In this document: piece by piece, positions 42,251-52,462 of the stretch
Layout: each line of letters opens with the position of its first letter
Position numbering within the stretch: the first letter of the stretch is position 1
DNA from: Rebecca billardiae RCC1528
Lineage: Eukaryota > Haptophyta
NCBI GenBank assembly: GCA_965240325.2
Contig: OZ251233.1
Location: forward strand, 1,922,001-1,986,000
Length of the DNA: 64,000 bases
Direction: 5' to 3'
Translations under genes and position numbers: made by a program
The notes under the pieces: model-generated
Databases searched by the model: none
What the model was told of the DNA's origin: nothing
What the model saw: the letters and a program-made list of their open reading frames with translations, nothing else

Positions 42251-45200
42251 ATGGCGTCGCTCGGCGGCATGGCGACGGCGACGACGCCGATGTCGGCGGC
42301 GCCGGCGCCGCAGTCGACCGCGTCGATCGCGGCGAAGGCCACCGCGCTGTACACGTGGGGCGACGGCGCGAGGGGCGCGCTCGGCCACGGCGACACGGCG
42401 TGTGTGATGGAGCCTGAGCGAGTGTCTGCGCTGAGCAAGCAGCGCATCGTGTCGGTGAGCTGCGGCTCGGAGCACACGGTGGTGCTCGCGGCGAGCGGCG
42501 ACGTCTTCTCCTTCGGCTCGGGCGCGGCGGGCGCGCTCGGCCACGGCGAGGCCGAGAGCGCCGACTGCTGCACGCCTAAGATGATCGAGGCGCTGCAGGG
42601 CAAAAGCGTCACGGCGATCGGCGCGGGCGGGCGGCACTCGGCGGCGGTGACGGTGACGGGCACGCTGTACACGTGGGGCACGGGCGCGGACGGCCAGCTC
42701 GCCATGCCCGACAGCACGCCCGACGCCACCGCCACCTGCTGGAAGCCGCGCATCGTGCCGTTCACGGCACACGGCATGTCCATGCCGGCGGCCGTGACTT
42801 GCTCCGCTCACAACACGGCGCTGCTGCTGAAGAACGGCACGCTCGTGACGTGCGGGCTGGGCGGGCCGCAGCTGGGGCACGAGGACGTGCTCGACGCCAC
42901 CGACGGCCCGCGCAAGGCCAACCCGCTGCTCGGCGAGCACGAGACGACAGCCATCGGGGTGGCGCTCGGCGAGGCGCACATGGCGATGGTGACACATTTC
43001 GGAGCGGCGCTCACCTGCGGCTCGAACGGGCGGTACCAGCTGGGCGCGAGGCCGCCGGAGCAGGGGAAGGTGGGCGACGTGCGCGAGCTGGTGGCGCTCT
43101 CCAAGCAGAAGAGCGCCGCCGCCGCCGCCGCGGGCGCCGCCGCCGACGGCGCGGGCGCGGCGGCGGGCGCGGCGGGCGCGGGCGCGGGCGCGGCGGCGGC
43201 GGCGGCGCAGCAGCAGCCGCAGCCGCCGTCCGGCGCGGGCGCGGCGGCGGCGGCGGCCGGTCGTCTGGGCAAGCCCGGCGCCAGCGCGTCGTCGGGCTCC
43301 CCCGACGCCGTCTCCCGCCGCCGCGGCCTCAAGCTCCTCTCCAACATCGTCACGACCGAGACGGCGGCTGCGCCCAAGCCGTCCGCACCTTGGCGGCTCG
43401 CGCTCGCATCCAAGGAGCGCATCACGCAGGTGGCGTGCGGCGCGCAGCACACGCTGGCGGTGTCGGCGGTGAACGGCGTGGTGTACAGCTGGGGCGAGGG
43501 GCGGAACGGACAGCTCGGCCACGACGAGTTCCTGCCCGAGCCCATGCCGCGCGTGGTCGCCGGGCTGCGCCGCAGCATGGCCGCCCTGGAAGTGTCAGGC
43601 CGGGCGCGGCGCACGCCGACGGGAGTGCCCGGCGGCGGCGGCGGGCCCGATGGCGGCACGCCCTTGTCGGCGGGGCCGGGGCCGGGCGGAGGGGCGGGCC
43701 GCGCCTCGCTCGACCCGTTCACGCCCACCACCCCGTCCAACCGCCGCTCCGTCGACTCGGTCGCCGAGTCCACCGCGGGCGCGCTCGAGGCCGCGGCGCG
43801 CTCGCCGCGGCTGCAGCAGCTGCACGCAGACGGTGGCGCGGCCGCGCTCGCGCCCTCGCCCGCTGTGTGGGAGCGGCCGCCGGTGACGAGCTCGCCGGTG
43901 AGCGTGTGCGCGGGCGGCTCGCACAGCCTGGTCGTGATGGACGACGGCACGCTCTACGCCTTTGGCCTCGCCTCCGACGGCCAGCTCGGCACCGGACTCT
44001 CCTTTGCGCGCCGGTGCGCGTGCCCGATGCGCGTCGAGGCGCTCGCGCGGCCGGGCCTCAAGGTGCTGAGCGTGGCTGCGGGCATGTTCCACTCGGCCGC
44101 CATCGTGGCGGAGGACGTGGGCGCGGAGATCTCGGAGTCGCTGTACCACGTGCGCCCCGTCTCGCGCGCCGCCGCCCGCCCGCCCGCCCGCGCCCAGCCG
44201 GGCGGCGCCACGCCCCCCGCGCTGCCGCCAGCGCCCATTCTGTCCCCTGGGCGCACGGCCGCGCTGCGCGGCCGAGCGAGCGCGGGCGCGCGCGCGAGGG
44301 AGGGCGGGCTGCCGCGCGTGGGGCGCGCGCGCGGCGGCGAGGGCGGCGGCGCGGGCTCGCCGCTTGAGGCCGCGAGCGCGCTCGTCGACGCGCACAGCCC
44401 GCTCACCCCCGCCCCGTACGTGCACGCCTCGCACGAGTTCAACAGCCTGACGGGCTCAGTCTTACGGGAGCGGCTGGGGGGCGTGTCCAAGGCAGCGACC
44501 GCCTTTGGCCAGGGGCTGCTGCGGGATCGGCAGGTGCGGCGCGGGGCGTGAGCGCGCGGGCGCGTGCACGGCGCACTCGCGCGCACGCCGCCAGCGCCCT
44601 GCCATGCCGGCTGACCCACGCGGCTGCGCCCCACACGCTGCTGCCGCGTCCCCGCGCGCCGCGCGCCGCGCGCCCCGCGCCGCGCGCCGCGCGCGGCGCG
44701 CCGCGCGTTCCGCGCGTTCCGCGCGCCCTGGCGTGAGCAGGAGCTGCAGGAGCTCGTCTCCGCGGAGTCGGAGATCGAGGTGGCGCAGGCGCTCGCCTCG
44801 TCGCACTCGGCCGAGTTCGAGCGCGAGTACGCGAAGGTGCTGCACGACACGGCGGCGCAGGTCCAGTCCATGCGGCAGACCGAGGCCGCTGCGCGTGCGG
44901 AGTCGGACATGCGCGCCAGGGAGGAGGCCCGCCCGTTGTGGGCGGGCGGCGGCGCGCGGACGCTCGGCGCGGGGGGCGGGCTGGGCGGCGCGCGCGGCGC
45001 GCGGCAGACCAAGCTGGACCCGCGGCTCAAGCTCTCCTACCTCGGCATCACGCCCGACGTGCTCCATGCCATCGACCACCCCACGTCCGGGATCGCCGCG
45101 CGCATCGCCGCGGAGGTGGCCAAGGGCGAGCGCAGCTCCGGCGAGCAGGCTGCCGGCGTGGCGCGCGCGGTCGAGGACGGGAAGCGCGGCGGGCCGTTCG

Positions 45201-45538
45201 TGCTCGAGTCGGCCGCGCGCGCGCAGGCGCGCGCGGAGGCGGCGAAGCGGCGCACCCTCGAGGACACGCCGCCGCTCGGACGCCGCGTGCGCGGCGGCGC
45301 GCAGGCGGGCCGCACGCGCGCGGCGCGCCGAGCGGCGGCGCGCGTCGCGACCGGCGGCGCGGCGGCGGCAGGCAGCAGCAGCGACGTGCTCGACGTTGGC
45401 AGCCCCGACGCGAGCTTCCGGTCGAGCCGCGCCGCGAAGAAGCCGCACGACTTTGAGCGCATCGACGGCAGCGACGAGCTGTCGACGCGTGCGCTCGCTG
45501 CGTGGTCAGACTTCCGCCTCTCGCTGACCGAGCCGTGA
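42251..45538 (+). CDS. RCC1-repeat beta-propeller protein with C-terminal coiled region
   Basis: Two exons (42251-44533 and 44741-45538) give 1026 aa. Seven RCC1 repeats can be read: LYTWGDGARGALGHGD, VFSFGSGAAGALGHGE, LYTWGTGADGQL, LVTCGLGGPQLGHED, LTCGSNGRYQLGARP, VYSWGEGRNGQLGHDE and LYAFGLASDGQLG. These are enough for one full propeller, though low-complexity Ala/Gly and Ser/Pro inserts separate repeats 5-6 and 6-7. RCC1 itself is the Ran nucleotide-exchange factor, but RCC1 propellers also occur in many unrelated proteins, so Ran-GEF activity is not established. After the intron comes a helical, probably coiled-coil stretch (ELQELVSAESEIEVAQALAS and onward to about 60 residues), then Arg/Ala-rich sequence and a KPHDFERIDGSDELSTRAL segment. 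Without splicing the frame would stop at 44551. Confidence 0.75.
44534..44740 (+). other. Intron of the RCC1-like gene (207 nt)
   Basis: Phase 0, donor CAG|GTGCGGCGCGGGG, acceptor GCGTGAGCAG|GAG. It contains an in-frame TGA at 44549 and runs of CGCGCCGCGCGC. Splicing joins LLRDRQ to the helical ELQELVSAES. Confidence 0.7.
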
Positions 45539-46044
45539 GTACGATAATGGCGCACGCATCATATGTGCATGCACTGCTGATGAGTGCTGTATCACACGAG
45601 CACTTACTCGGGCACGTCCGTGGCCGTGCTTACTTATTATATTCTACTTATTTATTATTAGTTATTAATATAATAATATTAGTATATTATTATACTCCGA
45701 TCGATGATGCTGCTGATGAATTTGGACTCGTCGGACCGCTCCAGGTCACGCGCCGTCACCGCGGCATTGCCGAGTGAGCCGGTCCCGCGCGCCGCCTGCT
45801 CGTTCATCCGCCATCATGCATGACGACGATGGCCCCTCATCCGTGATTCCGAGGCGGCTCCGAGGCGGAGACCGAGGCGGGCAATGGTGCACGTTATATG
45901 CGACGACGGGACTGTTTTTTATAAAACCGATCCGTGAGGAGCCCATCTCACTGACTCACGATTTGCGCGCAACTCGTCGCACGCGCGCGCGCGGGCGCGG
46001 CATGCCACGGAAATAACAACGGGCGCTGCGGCGCCCCGGCGGCC
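45539..46044. other. Convergent intergenic region
   Basis: Separates the RCC1-like and TPPP-like genes. An AT-rich stretch with TTATTATTA-type runs lies at about 45633-45693. No gene is seen. Confidence 0.5.
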
Positions 46045-46845
46045 TCATTGGCGCAGCCCGCCGCTCCAGTGCGAGGTGATGCTGCCGCGCTTGGGGCCGT
46101 GATCAGGGCCGCCCTGCTTCTGCAGGTGCGTCCACGTGCTGCGGTCATCGTACAGCCGGTTGTACCGCCGGGGGGGCGTGTTGGGGTACGAGGGCGCCTC
46201 GCTGTAGCGGCGGGGGACGGCCTCGTGCGGCAGCGGCGCGGCGTGCTCCCCCAGCGTGGGCGCCGCCGAGCGCCGCCTCGAGCGGAACGAGCCGACAGGA
46301 GGCGGCAGCTCGCGCTTGCTCAGCTCGCGCGCGATGATGTGCTGGGGCACGAGCCCGCGGCTGCTGGGCACGGGCACCGGGCTGATGCCCTTGTGCATCG
46401 AGCTTAACGCGCGGATGTCGTCGTAGAAGCGCGTGGGCTGCGGCTTGGTCACGCCGTGGTAGCTGACCCCATACTCGTCGCGCAGAGTGTCGGCCGCAGC
46501 GTTCCAGTACGACGGCACGCCGCTTGGGAGGGGCGCGCGCTCGACCGCCTCGGCCGAGAGGAGGCGGTCGACGAGAGCTGACGGCGAGACGTCCTTTGCC
46601 TTCGCGCACAGCTGCACCGCCGCGCAGAACTGCTCGTAGCTGATACGCTTGCCGCCGGCCGCCGCCTTGGTGTACGCGAGGTCGATCGTCGTGAGCGTGA
46701 GCTTCTTCTTGTCGAGCAGGCCACGGTCGCGCATCAGCTTGGCGAAGTTGCGGGAGCTCATGCCGGTGCCTGCGGCCCCGTCGCCGCCGAAGCGGGAGTA
46801 GTGATCGTACAGCGTGTACAGCGAGCTGTCGTGTTCGATGTCCAT
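46045..46845 (-). CDS. TPPP/p25-alpha family protein
   Basis: 266 residues. The p25-alpha domain occupies about residues 8-97: LYTLYDHYSRFG, then MSSRNFAKLMRDRGLLDKKKLT, IDLAYTKAAAGGKRISYEQF, which is the family order (F..FG / M..KxFAKLxKDxxLxD / DxxFxKxKxxxxRxIxYxxF). TPPP proteins bind tubulin and bundle microtubules; in protists many are ciliary or flagellar. The C-terminus (DDRSTWTHLQKQGGPDHGPK) fits the short STxxRLTDxxxYTGxHKxR segment that ends most family members. Between them lies a Pro/Arg/Ser-rich linker. No DCX domain is present, so it is not an apicortin. It is on the same strand as and downstream of a kinesin gene (314 bases apart). Confidence 0.75.
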   Translation of the reverse strand: MDIEHDSSLYTLYDHYSRFGGDGAAGTGMSSRNFAKLMRDRGLLDKKKLTLTTIDLAYTKAAAGGKRISYEQFCAAVQLCAKAKDVSPSALVDRLLSAEAVERAPLPSGVPSYWNAAADTLRDEYGVSYHGVTKPQPTRFYDDIRALSSMHKGISPVPVPSSRGLVPQHIIARELSKRELPPPVGSFRSRRRSAAPTLGEHAAPLPHEAVPRRYSEAPSYPNTPPRRYNRLYDDRSTWTHLQKQGGPDHGPKRGSITSHWSGGLRQ

Positions 46846-47159
46846 CGGGCGTCAGTGGGGGGGGTTGGACGTCCTTGGCTGCCGAGCAGGTCGACTTCGC
46901 GGATCGAGGGGTGCGCCGGTCGTTTGAGCCCGCCAATTGAGGGGGAACGGGGCGAGCAAGGGGCCACAAAAAGGGAGATCGTGCCTGGCTGCCGCTGCAA
47001 CTGATCCGGTTATCCCGTTGGCGTACAACTATGGAACGCCCCCGTTCAAGCTAAATCATCAAGCCGGTTCGTCATCATATTTCAGCCTCACGCGAGAGCT
47101 GCGAGATGCAACGACACGAGCAGGGTTAAAATGGCCGCCGGCTGGGTCACGTGCTGTGC
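46846..47159. other. Spacer between kinesin and TPPP-like genes
   Basis: 314 bases. Moderately AT-rich around 47010-47100. Contains CCCGCCAATT at 46929-46938, a possible CCAAT or E2F-like element. Nothing else is seen. Confidence 0.4.
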
Positions 47160-49823
47160 TCACTGGCCGCCGGCCTCGACGACGGATGGCCGCCGCTGCG
47201 CGTTTCGAGCGGCGCTGGGCACCGGCGCGCCTTTCACCGGCGAGGGTAGGTGCAGCTGGAACTTGCCGCCGCCGCCGCCGCCGGGGCTCGGGCTCAGCCC
47301 GTCGCCGCCCGGACTCGCCTGCGAGCCGCGCAGCCCCGGCCGGCCCCGGCCCGAGGGCGACGCCGGGTGGCGCGGGTCGACGTGTCCGCGCGGCGTGCTC
47401 ACCTCGACCAGCCGCTGCATCGCCACGAGCGCCTCGTCGCCCGCCTCGCGCTCGGCGGCCGTGTCGCGCATCTCGCCGCCCTTGCCCGCAGACACCTGCA
47501 GAGCGCGCTTCGGGCCCGCCGCCTCGCCAGGCGTGTGCCCCCCCTTGGGCGCGGTGCGAGGCGTGCCCGACGGCGCCGCGCCGCGCGGCGCGCGCGCTAC
47601 CCTCGCGAGCGGCGCGACCGGCTGCGCCGCCGCGCCGCTGCGACGGTGGGCACGCGCGGGGGCGGGGGCGTGGCGCGCGTCAGAGGCAGCTGGCAGGCTC
47701 GGTGCTTTGGCTGGCGTGGCGCGCGGGCGCGCACGCGCGATGGCGGGCGCCTCTCGGCGCGTGCGCTCGCACCTGCTCGCTCCTGCCCCCCCCGCCGCTG
47801 CCGCGGCCGCCGCCGTCGCGGCCGCCTCCGTCGCCGCCTCCGCCTTGGCCCCGCCCGCCGCCGAGGCCGCGGCCGCGCTCGGCGGCGCCCGGCCGTCAGG
47901 TGCCCCGCCGCCGCCACCCGGCGACAGTCCCGCGCCGCCGCCGCCGCCGTGCACGTTGGGCAGCACCACCCTCGGCGGCTGCCCGTGCCCCGCCGCGCCG
48001 CCGGGCGGCGCCCCGCCGGCCTTGGCCGCCTGCGCCGCGGCCGCCTGCTCCGAGATCGCCCGGAACATGTCCGCCTTCCAGATCGCGATCTCGTCGTGCT
48101 CGGCGCCCAGCACCGCCTCGAAGATCGTCTGCGCCGAGATCACGAGCGGCTCGGCGTCGGAGCGCGCGTCGTTGTGCACGAAGTGGAGCGCGAGGTTGCC
48201 GAGGTTGCGTGCCACGCCGACGAGCAGCTCGCGCTCGCCGTCGGCCGCGCCGCCGCCGCGCGCCGCCGCCGCCGCCGCCTCGGTCGCCTCCGTCTCCGCG
48301 CGCGCGCGCGCGAGCTCGTCCGCGAGCGCGCGCTGGTCAGCGTGCTGCTGCGCGCGCAGCTGGTGCAGCTCGGGCGTGTCGTCGAGCTTGGCGAGCACGC
48401 GCGCGAGCTCCTCGCCCTTCCGATGCCGCGTCGCCGCGAGCTCGTCCCGCCGCGCCTCGGCCGCGGCCACCTCGGGCGGCTTGGCGCCGCGCAGCTCGGC
48501 CGCGGCGCGCTTGGCGCCGTCCGCGTCCGCGCGCGCCCGCCGCTCTGCGAGCGTCAGCGCGCGCGCCTCGGCCTCGAGGGCGAGGACGCGCTCGTGCTGC
48601 GGCGCGAGCTGCGCGAGCACGCCCGCCTCGAGCGCGTGCAGCGCGCCCTGCTTGCCGTCGAGCTGCGCCTGCAGGTTCGCCGAGAGCCCGCCGTAGTCGA
48701 GCGTCGCGTTCACGCGCGCGCGCACAACCACGTTCATCGCCTGCTGCCCAAACTCGAGCGAGTTGTGGGTCTCGAAGGTGTCGCGCTTGGAGGGCGCGAC
48801 GCAGACGATCAGCGTGGTCTTCGCGTTCCCGCCGATCGCATTCGACAGCAGCCGCGTCAGCTTCGACTCGCGGAACGGCGGGCGCTCGCTCTTCGAGTTC
48901 TTGGCCATCGCCTCGATGCAGCGGCCGAGTGTCGTGAGCGACTTGTTGATCGAGATCGCCTCGTCGAGGCCCTGGCCCTCGACGCCGGACTTCTTGATGC
49001 GCTCCGAGCCGGCGAGGTCGACGAGGTACAGCTTGCCCATCAGCGTGCGCGTGCCGCCGCGCCGCGTGAGCTGCAGCATCATCACGGCGTGCGAGCGCGA
49101 CGAGTCGGCGTTCATCTGCGTCGACGCGGTCGCGCGGTTGCGGTTGCCGTCCGCGAGCACGGCGCGCGCGTCGTCGGGCGAGTGCACGGGGCGCCAGCTC
49201 AGCCCGGTGGTGAAGACGCCGGTCTTCGTGTCCTCGCGGATCTGCACCTCCGCGCTCGGCTCGAGCAGGTCGTACAGCGCCTCGAGGTACACCTGCAGGT
49301 ACGCCATCTCGACCGAGTACTCGTGCTCAGCGTCCGCGCCGATGTGCGCAAAGATCTCGTCAAAGGCGCGGATCATCACGCCCGAGCCGGTGCCCGGCGC
49401 CTCGTTCGCGAGGGTGTGCGTCTTCCCCGCGCCCGTCTGCCCGTAGCACATCACGCACCCCGTGAACCCCTCGAGCACGCTCTTGATGATGCGCTCGGCG
49501 GCGGCGTCGTACACCGCCTCCTGCGTCCCGCTGGGCGGGATCACGCGGTCGAAGACGAACTGCTTGGGCGCCTTGGCCGTGGCCTTGCTAAACGAGGTGC
49601 CGTCGCCGCCCTCGTCCGCGCCGAGCGCCCACACCATGTCGCGCGCCAGGTCGGCCTGCAGCGACATGTTGTCCGCGCCGCCCTCGTCGGCGCTCAACGG
49701 CGGCCGGATGCGCACGACGACGTTGACGCGCTCCTCGTCCTTCTCCTTGGGCGAGGGCTCGGCATCGCCCTTCTTGCGCGCGCTCTTCTTCGTCAGCGTG
49801 CCCGCGCGCGCGGGCGCGCTCAT
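47160..49823 (-). CDS. N-terminal-motor kinesin
   Basis: 887 residues with a complete motor domain (about 32-372): VNVVVRIRPPL, P-loop GQTGAGKTHT (128-137), switch I NADSSRSHA (238-246), switch II DLAGSE (269-274), the alpha-4 region INKSLTTLGRCI, and a neck-like end NSLEFGQQAMNVVVRARVN. It is therefore an ATP-driven microtubule motor, presumably plus-end directed as in N-kinesins. The segment after the motor (380-560) is Ala/Glu/Arg-rich with coiled-coil character. A short block (RELLVGVARNLGNLALHFVH) is followed by Pro/Gly-rich disorder to the end. The motor end resembles that of armadillo-repeat kinesins (ARK), but I see no armadillo repeats, so the subfamily stays open. The start at MSAPARAG was chosen over an upstream Met because it gives a Kozak-like context and a typical short basic leader. 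Confidence 0.88.
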   Translation of the reverse strand: MSAPARAGTLTKKSARKKGDAEPSPKEKDEERVNVVVRIRPPLSADEGGADNMSLQADLARDMVWALGADEGGDGTSFSKATAKAPKQFVFDRVIPPSGTQEAVYDAAAERIIKSVLEGFTGCVMCYGQTGAGKTHTLANEAPGTGSGVMIRAFDEIFAHIGADAEHEYSVEMAYLQVYLEALYDLLEPSAEVQIREDTKTGVFTTGLSWRPVHSPDDARAVLADGNRNRATASTQMNADSSRSHAVMMLQLTRRGGTRTLMGKLYLVDLAGSERIKKSGVEGQGLDEAISINKSLTTLGRCIEAMAKNSKSERPPFRESKLTRLLSNAIGGNAKTTLIVCVAPSKRDTFETHNSLEFGQQAMNVVVRARVNATLDYGGLSANLQAQLDGKQGALHALEAGVLAQLAPQHERVLALEAEARALTLAERRARADADGAKRAAAELRGAKPPEVAAAEARRDELAATRHRKGEELARVLAKLDDTPELHQLRAQQHADQRALADELARARAETEATEAAAAAARGGGAADGERELLVGVARNLGNLALHFVHNDARSDAEPLVISAQTIFEAVLGAEHDEIAIWKADMFRAISEQAAAAQAAKAGGAPPGGAAGHGQPPRVVLPNVHGGGGGAGLSPGGGGGAPDGRAPPSAAAASAAGGAKAEAATEAAATAAAAAAAGGAGASRCERTRREAPAIARARPRATPAKAPSLPAASDARHAPAPARAHRRSGAAAQPVAPLARVARAPRGAAPSGTPRTAPKGGHTPGEAAGPKRALQVSAGKGGEMRDTAAEREAGDEALVAMQRLVEVSTPRGHVDPRHPASPSGRGRPGLRGSQASPGGDGLSPSPGGGGGGKFQLHLPSPVKGAPVPSAARNAQRRPSVVEAGGQ

Positions 49824-50230
49824 CCCACCCGCGCGGGCGACACTCGCGCCCGCCGGGCTTGGGAAGCGAGAGATGTGGCGGGGAGCGGTGGCGAGCCCCC
49901 TTCGATCGCTCGAGCAAGACTGCAAGAGCAACCCAAATTTGGATAGGATCCATAGCACGGATGACTGTTACGGGGGCCTCCATCTTGATCGCTCCTGATC
50001 AGTGGATGACACCGGACCTCTGAAACGATACGTGCTCTTGCGTCTGAGGTCATGGGCGGGTTCAAACCAGTTTCCAGGTATGGGGGTAGACCTCTCTTCG
50101 GAGAGCGTGCGATGAAGGATGGCGCGGCAACCTGCTCACCAGGACCGTGAGCCTTACGCACGTTAAAACAAATAAACTGTATCATCGTCGATCATTCGAT
50201 GACGAAGCCAGTCTCAATACAGTACTGACT
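49824..50230. other. Spacer between Arp8-like and kinesin genes
   Basis: 407 bases between two co-oriented minus-strand genes. It must hold the kinesin promoter. Composition is balanced compared with the genes. No clear element is seen. Confidence 0.4.
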
Positions 50231-52462
50231 TCACCACTGGAAGGGGATGCGCTCGCGCAGCACGCGCGCGCCGCCGTTGATCCACTCGCTGCGCTGCACC
50301 CACAGCTCGTTCATCACCTCGCTCGAAGCGACGAGCGCGCCGCCGCGCCACGCGAGGCTCGCGCCGTCCGCCTTGCACGCCTCGGGCGCGTGCAGCACCT
50401 CGACGGCCACGGCCGGCTCGGGGCCGGCGCCGGAGGCGCGCGCGGGGGCGCCCGCCAGCCGTGCCGCGATGAGCGCGCGCAGGCGCGACGCGAGGCCGGG
50501 CGTCGCGCTGCAGCTGCCGCTGAGCAGGACGCAGCCGTACAGCTTCTGCCGCAGCTCAGGCCGGCCGTGCGCGCCGACCACGCGCACGACCGCCTCGTCG
50601 ATGCCCATCGCCTGCGTGTCGCACGCGCGGCCCGTTAGCGCGGAGAGAGTGTCCTCGTCGAAGGCGCGGCGCGCGGCGGCGGTGGGCGGCGGCGGTGCGC
50701 TCGCGGCGTGCTCGGCGGCGGCGCCGCCTTCGTCCACCTCCATCGCGCCGTCGGGCACGTCCGGCGAATCGCGCTTCCGGCTGCTCTCCGGAGCGCCCGG
50801 CTTCTCCCGCGGACCCTCTGGAGGGCTCTCGCGGGCGGCCGCGGCTGCGCCCTTGGCCGCACCGCCGCCGCCGCTTTCTCGGGGCTGCTGCTGCTGCTGC
50901 TGCTGCTGCTTGGGCTTGGCGTGGTGCGAGCGCGTGTCCGCCGCAATCTCCGTCGCGATCAGGTCGTCGAGGTAGTCGGAGTGGTCCACACTCGCGTGCA
51001 TCCACGGCGGCGGCAGCTCGCGCGCGGCCGACGCGCGCGCCTTCGCGCTGGCCGCCGCGGCCGCGGACGGCAGCGCGCCCGGCGCTCCTCCCGTCGTGTC
51101 GCCCGGCAGCGGCTGCAGCGCGCACGCTCGGAGCGCGCGGTGCTCGGCCCTCTGCAGCGGCGCGCGCAGTCGCGCGTCGAGCAGGACGAGCGGCGGCGCG
51201 TGCGTCGCGAGCGCCGAGAGCTCGCACTCGCCGCCGCTCGCCGCCTCGCCTTCCGAGCGCTTACTGGCACCGGCCGCCGCCGCCGCTCCGGCGGGCGTGG
51301 GCACAAAGCGCGCGCTCGCCAGCTCCGCCTCCGAGCGCGCGCGCAGCGTGCAGCGCGAGGCGCGCACCCAGCTCAGCAGCTGCATGTGCCGGGCATCGCG
51401 CGGGTCCAGCTGCAGACCGCCGAGCTCGGAGCGCCGCGGGCCGCCGAGCGACTCGGCGCCGAGCGTCGGCGTTGGCGCGTTGGCGGCACCGGCCGGCGCG
51501 CCCGCGGCCGTGCCCGCGCGCGCCGCGCCCCCCTGCGGCTCGTCCGCAGGCGCGGCGGCGGGCGGGCTCGGGAGGAAGGCGTCGAGCCACGCGTCGTGCG
51601 CGGAGAGCTCGCCGCGCGCCTCGGCGCCGAGCAGCCACAGCAGGTACGCCTCCACGTCGCGCCCTCCGAACGGCAGGCACGCGCGCGCGCGTGGCACACA
51701 CACGCCGTCGTCGACGGCCGCGACCTCGACCGTGTCCGCCTCCACCTCGACGACGCACGCCGCGGGGAGGCCGGCGCCGAGGGCGGCGCAGACGGAGCGC
51801 ACGTGGACGGAGAGCGCGCCGAAGCCGATCTCCGCGAGCACGTCGAGCATCTCCTTCACCTCGCGCCGCTCGAACGAGTCCGGGAGCAGCAGCAGGACTC
51901 CCATCGCGCCCAGCTCGGACGCGGACAGCTCGAGCACCTCGAGCAGCGCGTGCGACCAGAGCAGCCGCAGCGAGTCGGAGAGCTCGCGCGGCGAGAACGA
52001 GCGCCCCGGCGCGCCGTTCGCGCCGACGCCCGCGGAGCCCGCGTAGTTGAAGCGGCCGCGGCGCAGCGGGAAGAGAAGGTCGTACGGAGCGTCCGCTGGG
52101 AGCCGGCGCGCGGCCTCGCCACACAGCACCCGCGCCGAGGGCGGCGGCTCGTCCGTCGGCGAGCCGCGCCCGGCGTCTGCGGCGATGGCGGGCGGTGGGA
52201 TCGCGTGCTCCGCGCCGACGAGCGCCACCGGCGAGAGCTCGCGCAGCACCGCCGCGGTCGCGCCGAGCAGCTCGGCGTGCTCGGGCTCGGACGGCGCGGG
52301 CGGCACGGCTGGCGCGCTTGCCGGCTGGGCTGCGCAGTGTGCGCCGCGGCGGTAGGCGAGCACGTGCGGCACGGCGGTGGGCACCACGTCGGTCGCACGC
52401 CCGAGCAGCAGCTGCTGCGAGCCCGGCTGGAGCACGATTACCGAGTTGGCAATGTCGCCCAT
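50231..52462 (-). CDS. ARP8: Actin-related protein 8-like (INO80 complex subunit)
   Basis: 743 residues matching Arp8, the nuclear actin-related subunit of the INO80 chromatin remodeller that helps the complex bind nucleosomes and extranucleosomal DNA. Diagnostic parts: the N-terminal VIVLQPGSQQLLLGRATDVV with VPHVLAYRR (8-39); YDLLFPLRRGRFNY (127-140), the Arp8 counterpart of the PI.RG.LN segment; GVLLLLPDSFERREVKEMLD; a YGCVLLSGSCSATPGLASRL segment like the actin subdomain-4 loop; and the ending GGALVASSEVMNELWVQRSEW...GARVLRERIPFQW, characteristic of Arp8. Large low-complexity inserts, including a Gln run near 50890-50910, make it longer than most family members. No intron is needed. The start fits the family N-terminus. 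Confidence 0.82.
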   Translation of the reverse strand: MGDIANSVIVLQPGSQQLLLGRATDVVPTAVPHVLAYRRGAHCAAQPASAPAVPPAPSEPEHAELLGATAAVLRELSPVALVGAEHAIPPPAIAADAGRGSPTDEPPPSARVLCGEAARRLPADAPYDLLFPLRRGRFNYAGSAGVGANGAPGRSFSPRELSDSLRLLWSHALLEVLELSASELGAMGVLLLLPDSFERREVKEMLDVLAEIGFGALSVHVRSVCAALGAGLPAACVVEVEADTVEVAAVDDGVCVPRARACLPFGGRDVEAYLLWLLGAEARGELSAHDAWLDAFLPSPPAAAPADEPQGGAARAGTAAGAPAGAANAPTPTLGAESLGGPRRSELGGLQLDPRDARHMQLLSWVRASRCTLRARSEAELASARFVPTPAGAAAAAGASKRSEGEAASGGECELSALATHAPPLVLLDARLRAPLQRAEHRALRACALQPLPGDTTGGAPGALPSAAAAASAKARASAARELPPPWMHASVDHSDYLDDLIATEIAADTRSHHAKPKQQQQQQQQPRESGGGGAAKGAAAAARESPPEGPREKPGAPESSRKRDSPDVPDGAMEVDEGGAAAEHAASAPPPPTAAARRAFDEDTLSALTGRACDTQAMGIDEAVVRVVGAHGRPELRQKLYGCVLLSGSCSATPGLASRLRALIAARLAGAPARASGAGPEPAVAVEVLHAPEACKADGASLAWRGGALVASSEVMNELWVQRSEWINGGARVLRERIPFQW

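Noticed and set aside
47640-47790. A possible intron in the kinesin tail (GTGCGAGCG...CAG)
   Set aside because: The frame stays open through it and the tail is disordered either way, so nothing in the protein demands splicing; RNA evidence would be needed.
50040-50110. A possible tRNA because of GGGTTCAAACC
   Set aside because: The T-loop-like string is not followed by a pairing acceptor stem, and no cloverleaf could be folded by eye.
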